Assembly (NCBI RefSeq): GCF_049240685.1
Contig: NZ_JBMLSD010000394.1
Location: 1 to 5,388, forward strand
Direction of reading: 5' to 3'
From: Flectobacillus sp049240685
GTDB taxonomy: Bacteria; Bacteroidota; Bacteroidia; Cytophagales; Spirosomataceae
DNA: 5,388 nt
The notes under the pieces: model-generated
What the model saw: the letters and a program-made list of their open reading frames with translations, nothing else
Database searches by the model: none
What the model was told of the DNA's origin: nothing
Program-made: the position numbers and the translations under genes
Part shown: in pieces, positions 1 to 5,349 of the stretch
Layout of the letters: each line of letters begins with the position of its first letter
Numbering within the stretch: the first letter of the stretch is position 1

Positions 1-9
1 AGATTTTGG

Positions 10-129
10 TTAGGTGTTTAGGCGCAAGGCAATGAGTGTTAAAATGTTTCTAAATAACCACAGCCATGCTATTTTCAAAAGTCCACCACCAAAAGCCCAA
101 AGAACAATTTTGAATTTTATTTTGCCCAT
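10..129 (-). CDS. Possible small hydrophobic membrane peptide (39 aa)
   Basis: An ATG-initiated minus-strand frame of 39 codons ends in TAA at 12-10. The peptide starts MGKIKFKIVLWAFGGGLLKI and ends ALRLNT. It has a lysine-rich N-terminus, then a hydrophobic stretch (about residues 8-36) rich in Leu, Ile, Trp and Phe and broken by a GGG and single charged residues, as expected of a small inner-membrane protein. An in-frame stop lies six codons upstream, so this ATG is the only plausible start. A sequence matching the Bacteroidota -7 consensus TAnnTTTG reads TAAATTTG on the minus strand at 193-186, 57 bases before the ATG, but I see no good -33 partner. It is divergent from the DUF5916 gene. 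I do not recognise a family. A short frame like this could be chance, and an overlapping 75-codon plus-strand frame looks less protein-like. Confidence 0.35.
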   Translation of the reverse strand: MGKIKFKIVLWAFGGGLLKIAWLWLFRNILTLIALRLNT

Positions 130-276
130 GGACTTAAAATCAAATCAGATACGTACATTATCCCTGTTTCAATTGCCATTCAACACAAATTTACAGCGCC
201 TTTTAACGAGTTTTTTAAACTTTGTTTTTCCAAAAAATTAACCTCTTTCTTCCATCAACAAGTAAATTTTATCAAT

Positions 277-2478
277 ATGTTAAAGCTTTTACAGCTAGGA
301 AGTTTTTTGCTTCTCACCCAATCGATATTAGCACAAAATACCTTTACCCCACAACATCCTCGCCAAAAAACCATTGCAAAGAACATTACTAAACCCTTGA
401 AAATAGATGGCAAATTGGATGAGTCAGAATGGGAAAAGGCACCTTCGGTAAGGCTCGAATTTGAGGTAGAACCGCATCAAGGTCAAAAAGCCAAACAAAA
501 CACTTCGGTCAAACTACTTTACAATAAGGATTTTCTGTATATCGCTGGTATTTGTCATGATTCTTTAGGAAAAAAGTTTTTACGTGCCCCTGATTTTCGT
601 AGAGATTTTGAACCACGCAACCACGATTCTTTCGGGGTAACTATTGATGGTTTCAATGACAAACGTAATGCCATGACGATGATTACCAACCCTTACGGTA
701 CTCAGCGAGATTTGCTTGCCTTCGACGACATCCTCTACGACGAAGATTGGGATGGACTTTGGCGAGTACGCACTTCTCGCTCAGACTCAGGCTGGGTAGC
801 AGAGATAGCTATTCCTTGGCAAACTTTGCGCTATCCCAAAAATCAACAAATACACGCTTGGGGAATCAACTTTTTCAGAAATCGTCGCTATAGTAATTCT
901 ACCTACACTTGGTCGCCCTATCCTCGCTCCTTTTCTGTCAATCGTATGGAATATGCAGGGGTCCTGGATAGCCTTTTAGCACCTCCACCTTCTGTGACCA
1001 ATATACGTGTTATTCCTTATATGCTCTATGCTTTTGATCATTATAAAGGCTCCGAGTATGAAAAGCAAGGTGGCTCGGGTTCGTTCAAAACTGGTGGCGA
1101 AATCAAATGGGCGATTAATCCCAATACGGTTTTAGACCTGACCTTCAACACAGATTTTGCCCAAGCCGACGCAGACCGACAGGTTAATAATGTGACAAGA
1201 TTTTCTGTTTTTTTTCCTGAAAGAAGACAGTTTTTTCTTGAAAATGCTTCTTTATTTGGTGTAGGGCTATCTCCCATCGAAGATTTGGCGGGTGGTGCTA
1301 TGCGTATTCAACCATTTTTTAGTAGAAGAATTGGCTTAGATGCCAACGCCCGCCCTGTGCCCATTGAAGTAGGTGCAAGAATGGTCTATCGCTCTGAGAA
1401 AAGGAATTTTGGCGCCATTGCCATTCGTCAGCATGACGGCGGAAGTATTGGTAATACCGACTTTTTTGTAGGAAGATTTTCGGAAAACATTGGCTCTCAA
1501 AACCGTATTGGAGCACTTTTTACCCTCAAAAACACCAATGATTATAACAACCTGACAGGTGCTGTAGACGGCTTCTTCCGCTTGTCTAATGTGCTTTCGT
1601 TGAGTTCAATGGCGATGTTTTCTAAAAACTCCAACGAAGCGAATACGGGCTTAGCGGCCTATAATCAGTTTCATTACCGAAACAATCAAATTGTGGCATG
1701 GTACACACAGTCGTATGTAGGAAAGAACTATAATCCCGAAATGGGCTTCGTCTCCAGAAACGATGTACTGAGCAACACTCCCGGGTTTTATTTGACCGTT
1801 CGTAAACCTTGGTTGCCCAAATGGGTTCGTAGCTTCGAGCCTGGGGTATTTATTGAATATTACCACCAAGCCTCCACTGGCAACTTGCAGGAGCGTCAAC
1901 TTAATTTTAATCCAATTTGGGTCAATCTTCAATCTGGTGGTTTTGCAGGAATTTTTTATGCTAACTATTATCAAAGACTCGACGAATCTTTTGCACCACT
2001 TGACATCGAAATCAAACCTGCTGAATACAATTACAATCGCTATACACTTTATTTGGGTAGCGACCAGTCGAAAAAGATTTCTTATTTCCTTAACCACGAA
2101 CGAGGAGGATATTATGATGGAAGCTTGAACTATACCTCTTTTAGCTTAAGACTGGCACCTTCGCCTCATTCGTCCTTTAATTTAGGTTTTGAAAACAATG
2201 AGTTTAAGGAAGTAGGCGTATTGAAAGAATCTAAAAGTGTGCAGCTTTACAGCATAGAAGGACGTTTGGCACTAAATCCACGATTACAATTGATTGGTTT
2301 TTATCAAAAAAATACCCAAAACAATCGAGATACTTTCAATGTTAGATTTTCGTGGGAATATCGTCCACTTTCATACATTTATTTGGTATTCAACCAAAGA
2401 GGATTTACTGGTACAGATTTTACCAAACAACAAGAACAACATTTGATTAGTAAAATATCTTATTTGAAGCAGTTTTAG
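277..2478 (+). CDS. Secreted CBM9-like / DUF5916 outer-membrane barrel protein
   Basis: This encodes 733 residues, the usual size for Bacteroidota proteins with an N-terminal carbohydrate-binding family 9-like (DOMON-type) domain joined to DUF5916. Residues 1-19 look like a signal peptide: a Lys, a Leu/Phe core, and a likely cut after SILA before Gln20. The CBM9-like domain spans about residues 38-230. It opens with KIDGKLDESEW (42-52), includes DSFGVTIDGFND (117-128) and GWVAEIAIPWQTLRY (172-186), and ends with AWGINFFRN (194-202) and the following strand. The DUF5916 part, about 243-733, carries the hallmark FFPERRQFFLEN (312-323), then alternating aromatic strands, and ends in Phe, as transmembrane beta-barrels often do. 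I infer an outer-membrane location. The substrate is unknown, and a catalytic role is neither visible nor established for the family. The ATG at 277 is chosen because it precedes the signal peptide. No Shine-Dalgarno sequence or clear promoter is visible. It is transcribed alone, ending at the hairpin just downstream. Confidence 0.93.
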   Translation: MLKLLQLGSFLLLTQSILAQNTFTPQHPRQKTIAKNITKPLKIDGKLDESEWEKAPSVRLEFEVEPHQGQKAKQNTSVKLLYNKDFLYIAGICHDSLGKKFLRAPDFRRDFEPRNHDSFGVTIDGFNDKRNAMTMITNPYGTQRDLLAFDDILYDEDWDGLWRVRTSRSDSGWVAEIAIPWQTLRYPKNQQIHAWGINFFRNRRYSNSTYTWSPYPRSFSVNRMEYAGVLDSLLAPPPSVTNIRVIPYMLYAFDHYKGSEYEKQGGSGSFKTGGEIKWAINPNTVLDLTFNTDFAQADADRQVNNVTRFSVFFPERRQFFLENASLFGVGLSPIEDLAGGAMRIQPFFSRRIGLDANARPVPIEVGARMVYRSEKRNFGAIAIRQHDGGSIGNTDFFVGRFSENIGSQNRIGALFTLKNTNDYNNLTGAVDGFFRLSNVLSLSSMAMFSKNSNEANTGLAAYNQFHYRNNQIVAWYTQSYVGKNYNPEMGFVSRNDVLSNTPGFYLTVRKPWLPKWVRSFEPGVFIEYYHQASTGNLQERQLNFNPIWVNLQSGGFAGIFYANYYQRLDESFAPLDIEIKPAEYNYNRYTLYLGSDQSKKISYFLNHERGGYYDGSLNYTSFSLRLAPSPHSSFNLGFENNEFKEVGVLKESKSVQLYSIEGRLALNPRLQLIGFYQKNTQNNRDTFNVRFSWEYRPLSYIYLVFNQRGFTGTDFTKQQEQHLISKISYLKQF

Positions 2479-2485
2479 GTAAAAG

Positions 2486-2518
2486 TTCAGGGAGAAAAAT
2501 TAACATTTTCTCCCTGAA
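2486..2518 (+). terminator. Hairpin terminator after the DUF5916 gene
   Basis: A perfect 13-bp stem starts 7 bases after the stop codon: TTCAGGGAGAAAA (2486-2498) pairs with TTTTCTCCCTGAA (2506-2518) around a 7-base loop. The lower stem is GC-rich (CAGGGAG). The downstream sequence TATTCTC is only modestly T-rich, so termination could be imperfect, or the hairpin may mainly protect the mRNA end. It separates the DUF5916 gene from the next gene, which probably has its own promoter. Confidence 0.8.
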
Positions 2519-2562
2519 TATTCTCAAGAAGTAAAGACTCTGGAAAGTACAAAAAAGTATTT

Positions 2563-2919
2563 ATGCGTCCAGAAATCATCACACAGCCCAGCGAGTCTGT
2601 TTTAGAAAACTTTCAGAACCAAACGCTCAGACCTATTCTCAAGCAACAGAATGAGCTATTACTCACTATTTTCAGACAATATGCTACAGTTAGAAAAGGG
2701 GCTTTTTTCAAACTATCAGAAAAAGAGCAATTAGACTATATTAGTCATTCGGTAAAGCGAGATATGAAATTCAAGCATTACCTTGAAGGTATCATTGCAG
2801 GGCATTTTACACTTGAAGAATATCAACTTTTTCTAGAAAATGAAGAAGAATTGACCAAACGCCTTATCAATCTTTTGGTTCAGAGACTACAATCTCAATT
2901 GCGTTTACTGACCAAATAA
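2563..2919 (+). CDS. Small helical protein of a Bacteroidota family often labelled 'glyoxalase'
   Basis: This 118-residue soluble protein is charged and almost entirely helix-forming, with no signal peptide or membrane segment. The most recognisable block is FQNQTLRPILKQQNELLL (17-34), followed by an aromatic FRQY (37-40). Further on are KFKHYLEGIIAGHFTLEEYQ (69-88) and a C-terminal amphipathic helix, LTKRLINLLVQRLQSQLRLL (97-116). From memory, Bacteroidota genomes contain a family with this TLRPILK-QN and GHFTLEEY pattern that automated pipelines often call 'glyoxalase'. I see no glyoxalase-type metal ligands or vicinal-oxygen-chelate motifs, so I would treat that name as a carry-over error and the function as unknown. 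The start follows the upstream terminator by 44 bases, without a clear Shine-Dalgarno sequence. The last 25 bases overlap the 3' end of the convergent permease gene. Confidence 0.85.
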   Translation: MRPEIITQPSESVLENFQNQTLRPILKQQNELLLTIFRQYATVRKGAFFKLSEKEQLDYISHSVKRDMKFKHYLEGIIAGHFTLEEYQLFLENEEELTKRLINLLVQRLQSQLRLLTK

Positions 2920-3749
2920 ATACCAAGCATTACAATCAGACCACCTACTATTTGTTCAGTTCTTAAAACTTCGTTGAGTAAAAAATAAGATATAACAGCC
3001 GTCAAAACGGGTTGGAGCAACAAGGTTGGTGACACCACCGCCGCAGGAATATGCCCCAAAGCATAATTGATAGACAACCAACCCACCAGATGGCAAATTA
3101 TGCCCATTCCTACAAAAGCCCACCAAGTTTGGGTATCAAAACCGAGTAATTGCCAATCACCAAACCAACAAATTCCCCACGAAAGAATCAAACAAGGTAT
3201 GAGCGACCAAGCCATAAAATTGACCGTATCTATTCCTCCGCGTACTTTTTGAGTCACAAGCATATATCCAGCATAAAATATAGCCGCCGTAATTGCCATT
3301 AGATGCCCAAGTCCAACACTTTGATTTTGAGCTAAATCTTTGCCTGCTACAATAAAAACACCTAGCAAAGAAACACATAATCCAAACCAATAGCGTCTTG
3401 AAAGCGATTGTTTGAAGAAAAACATAGCCCCCAAACCCACAAAAACAGAGGCATTATTAGCCAATAAAGTAGAAACAGAAGCCGAAGTTTTTAGTATAGA
3501 AATATTCCAGAAGGACATATCCAGCACAAATAAAAGTCCACCTAGACCAATCCAACGAAGCGTTTTTGCAGAAGGTACTTTTACACCTTTTACTAACCAG
3601 ATAGGCAGCAAGCCTACAAAACAAAAAAAGTATCGGTAAAAACCAGAAGTGAGCGCTGGGGCATGTGCCATTTTGACAAATATTGCTGACCATGCAATAC
3701 AAAACACGCCTAATAAAAGGCATAGATAAGCTTTAGTGAGTTGATTCAA
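2895..3749 (-). CDS. EamA/DMT-superfamily permease (10 TM drug/metabolite transporter)
   Basis: The 284 residues are strongly hydrophobic, with the two-fold repeat of EamA transporters: the first half spans about residues 8-136 and the second about 147-281, giving roughly ten membrane helices. Typical features are the first helix followed by a conserved-looking Arg (R39 in SGFYRYFF), a positively charged loop FKQSLSRRY (112-120), and the second-half signature ALGHIPAAVVSPTLLLQPVL (230-249) followed by SYFLLNEVL (254-262). The family exports or imports small metabolites such as amino acids and nucleosides, but the substrate cannot be read from sequence. The start is a TTG at 3749-3747. Upstream there is no in-frame ATG, GTG or TTG before a stop, and the next ATG (residue 27) would delete the first helix. 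The gene is divergent from the threonine aldolase and overlaps the upstream helical-protein gene tail to tail. A link to amino-acid export is only an inference from the neighbour. Confidence 0.92.
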   Translation of the reverse strand: MNQLTKAYLCLLLGVFCIAWSAIFVKMAHAPALTSGFYRYFFCFVGLLPIWLVKGVKVPSAKTLRWIGLGGLLFVLDMSFWNISILKTSASVSTLLANNASVFVGLGAMFFFKQSLSRRYWFGLCVSLLGVFIVAGKDLAQNQSVGLGHLMAITAAIFYAGYMLVTQKVRGGIDTVNFMAWSLIPCLILSWGICWFGDWQLLGFDTQTWWAFVGMGIICHLVGWLSINYALGHIPAAVVSPTLLLQPVLTAVISYFLLNEVLRTEQIVGGLIVMLGIYLVSKRN

Positions 3750-3808
3750 GGTATTGATGAGTTTGGAAACAGAAGTAGTTATTTTTTCACTTCTCCAAAA
3801 TTAAGTAA

Positions 3809-3837
3809 ATTGCCGAAAATCTAGATAGCAATTTTTG
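3809..3837 (+). promoter_or_regulatory. Possible Bacteroidota-type promoter for the threonine aldolase
   Basis: ATTG at 3809-3812 and AATTTTTG at 3830-3837 resemble the -33 TTTG and -7 TAnnTTTG elements of the Bacteroidota primary sigma factor. One consensus base is off in each, and the gap of 17 bases is a little short. The -7 element lies 32 bases before the aldolase ATG, which is a plausible leader length. The region is AT-rich, so a chance match is possible. The same 120-bp gap must also hold the promoter for the divergent permease. Confidence 0.3.
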
Positions 3838-3869
3838 TAAACAATACATTATCATCAACTACTAATCCC

Positions 3870-4904
3870 ATGAGTGAACTAAAACCTTTAGAATTAAGAA
3901 GCGATACATTTACCAAGCCTACACCTGCCATGCTAGAAGCCATGTTTAGCGCAGAAGTTGGCGACGATGTTTTTGAAGAAGATACCACCGTCAAAAAGCT
4001 GGAAGCCAAAGCCGCTGAAATGTTTGGTTATGAAGCTGGATTATTCTGTACATCGGGTACAATGACCAACCAAATCGCCATTAATGTACATGTAAATCAA
4101 GGGGATGAAGTAATCTGTGACGCCCTTTCGCATGTATATCTGTACGAAGGTGGTGGTATTGCTTCCAACTCCTCTGCATCTGTGAATTTACTTCAGGGCA
4201 ATAGAGGACGAATCACGGCTGAGCAAATCATCGATGTCATACAGCCAGACAATTTACACCATCCTGTTTCGCGATTGGTTTCATTAGAAAATACCGTAAA
4301 CAAAGGCGGTGGTGCGTATTATGATATTCAAGAAATTGTAAAAATAAAGGAGATTTGCAAAGCTCACCACATGGCATTGCATTTGGATGGAGCACGTATT
4401 TTCAATGCCTTGGTCGAAACCAAAGAATCGCCAAAGCAGTATGGCGAGCTGTTTGACTCGATTTCTATCTGCCTTTCTAAAGGTCTTGGTATTCCTGTAG
4501 GTTCTGTATTATTGGGAACGAAAGAATTCATCACCAAAGCCCGTCGTGTGCGTAAACGTTGGGGAGGCGGTTGGCGTCAGGCAGGATATTTGGCGGCCGC
4601 AGGGATTTATGCTTTGGATAATCATATCGACAGACTTACGGAAGACCATCATCGAGCAAGAGCAATTGGTGCATTGATGTCTCAAAAATCAGAAGTTCTT
4701 GAAGTGTTACCAGTAGATACCAATATTGTAATTTTCACCTTGGATAATGGTATTTTATCTTCTGACTATGTCAAAAAATTGGCTGAGGTTGGTATCAAAG
4801 CAGCCACTTTTGGCAAGCACCAAGTTCGTTTTGTAACCCATTTAGACTTTACAGACCAAGATTTAGAAGAGTTTTCGGTAAGAATAAAAAAAGATATTTT
4901 GTAG
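3870..4904 (+). CDS. ltaE: Low-specificity L-threonine aldolase (PLP-dependent)
   Basis: The 344 residues match the full length of threonine aldolases in the beta-eliminating lyase family (PF01212, fold-type I PLP enzymes). The enzyme cleaves L-threonine and L-allo-threonine to glycine and acetaldehyde and acts in the cytosol. Landmarks in order are LRSDTFTKP (9-17), GDDVFEEDTT (31-40), the phosphate-binding TSGTMTNQIA (61-70), the His of SHVY (H88, expected to stack on the cofactor), LENTVNKGGG (139-148), HLDGARIFNA (171-180; D173 should hold the pyridine nitrogen), and CLSKGLGIPVGS (201-212) with K204 as the Schiff-base lysine. RKRWGGGWRQAGYLAAAGIYAL (228-249) closes the catalytic domain, and a small C-terminal domain follows. 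All expected key residues are present. The ATG is preceded by an AT-rich leader without Shine-Dalgarno. Stereospecificity cannot be settled by eye. The symbol follows the E. coli homologue. Confidence 0.95.
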   Translation: MSELKPLELRSDTFTKPTPAMLEAMFSAEVGDDVFEEDTTVKKLEAKAAEMFGYEAGLFCTSGTMTNQIAINVHVNQGDEVICDALSHVYLYEGGGIASNSSASVNLLQGNRGRITAEQIIDVIQPDNLHHPVSRLVSLENTVNKGGGAYYDIQEIVKIKEICKAHHMALHLDGARIFNALVETKESPKQYGELFDSISICLSKGLGIPVGSVLLGTKEFITKARRVRKRWGGGWRQAGYLAAAGIYALDNHIDRLTEDHHRARAIGALMSQKSEVLEVLPVDTNIVIFTLDNGILSSDYVKKLAEVGIKAATFGKHQVRFVTHLDFTDQDLEEFSVRIKKDIL

Positions 4905-5068
4905 AAATTAATTTTATCGCAATAGGCTTTAAGCTGTAGGCCGTAAGCACAGATCCAAAACCGATTCTAATGAAATTATGAATATGTATTGACTAAGTAG
5001 GAAAACGTTATTTGTTAACAGTTTATTGATTATGATTTTATTACAATAACAGATATACAGTTAACCTC
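4905..5068. other. Non-coding stretch between the aldolase and the tandem element
   Basis: There is no convincing gene on either strand: frames are short and often stopped. Just after the aldolase stop is a 10-bp palindrome, AAATTAATTT (4905-4914), too AT-rich to act as a clear terminator. A degenerate heptamer run follows at 4923-4950. The remainder is strongly AT-rich, with two GTTAAC hexamers (at about 5014-5019 and 5060-5065) and an imperfect inverted pair, TATTTGTTA and TAACAGATA. I see no strong transcription terminator for the aldolase before the tandem elements. Confidence 0.6.
4923..4950. repeat. Four degenerate heptamers, consensus TARGCNN
   Basis: Four consecutive 7-base units fit TARGCNN: TAGGCTT, TAAGCTG, TAGGCCG and TAAGCAC. 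The first five bases differ only at the R position, which alternates G, A, G, A, so the run could also be read as two copies of a 14-base unit. It starts 18 bases after the aldolase stop codon. The GGC/GCC content stands out from its AT-rich surroundings. The function is unknown. It could be a short remnant of a heptamer-type simple repeat. Confidence 0.55.
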
Positions 5069-5205
5069 ATTACTGGACAAAACAAGAAAGTGAGATTGAG
5101 GTATATAGCCTTTTTCACTGATGATTTAAAAAACAGTTTAAAACTGTTAAAAAAATGAGTCCAAGACTAAGTCTTGAACTAGAGAACTTAATTTTGTCCA
5201 GTAAT
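5069..5205. mobile_element. Miniature inverted-repeat element, copy 1 (137 bp)
   Basis: The copy is bounded by perfect 14-bp inverted repeats, ATTACTGGACAAAA (5069-5082) and TTTTGTCCAGTAAT (5192-5205). Inside are two hairpins: AACAGTTT (5132-5139) with AAACTGTT (5141-5148), and CAAGACT (5162-5168) with AGTCTTG (5170-5176). The second can be extended to AGT/ACT across one mismatch. The small size, AT-richness, terminal inverted repeats and lack of a transposase resemble a MITE. The inverted repeats end in palindromic ATTA/TAAT, so a TA or AT target duplication (as in IS630/Tc1-like elements) is possible but cannot be told from the inverted repeat itself. It could equally be a REP-like structured intergenic element. 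I cannot match the ends to a named family. Confidence 0.65.
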
Positions 5206-5220
5206 CAAACCTTTGCCCTA

Positions 5221-5349
5221 ATTACTGGACAAAAAGAGAAAAGGTATTTAGACTTTTTGAATGAATGTTTAAAAACAGTTTTAAACTGTTTTTAAAAAAT
5301 GAGTCCAAGACTAAGTCTTGAACTAGAGAACTTAATTTTGTCCAGTAAT
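5221..5349. mobile_element. Miniature inverted-repeat element, copy 2 (129 bp)
   Basis: The same 14-bp inverted repeats as copy 1 bound this copy, at 5221-5234 and 5336-5349, in the same orientation and only 15 bases downstream of it. The first internal hairpin is longer here: TTTAAAAACAGTTT (5268-5281) pairs with AAACTGTTTTTAAA (5283-5296), 14 bp around one central base on paper. The second hairpin (5306-5320) is identical to copy 1. From 5294 to 5351 the sequence equals 5150-5207 of copy 1 base for base. The left half is clearly different and makes this copy 8 bases shorter. It ends within or next to a possible minus-strand stop codon (TCA at 5349-5351 on the plus strand). Confidence 0.65.

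Noticed and set aside
14..241. A 75-codon plus-strand frame upstream of the DUF5916 gene
   Set aside because: Its composition is low-complexity and AT-driven (many Asn, Phe, Leu, Lys), with no recognisable domain. It overlaps a more protein-like minus-strand frame and ends just before the DUF5916 leader, so it is probably a chance frame.
1651..2097. A 148-codon minus-strand frame inside the DUF5916 gene
   Set aside because: It lies wholly antisense to a well-supported coding region, and its translation shows no family features, so it is treated as a shadow frame.
2895..4904. Permease and threonine aldolase as a threonine export/degradation unit
   Set aside because: They are divergent, not co-transcribed, and DMT permeases have too wide a substrate range to assign from the neighbour alone. 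No shared operator is visible in the 120-bp gap.
5132..5148. AACAGTTT hairpin of copy 1 as an intrinsic terminator for the aldolase
   Set aside because: The stem is short and almost all A-T, lies 230 bases past the stop codon and is followed by A residues, not T, on the plus strand. It is better explained as part of the repeat.
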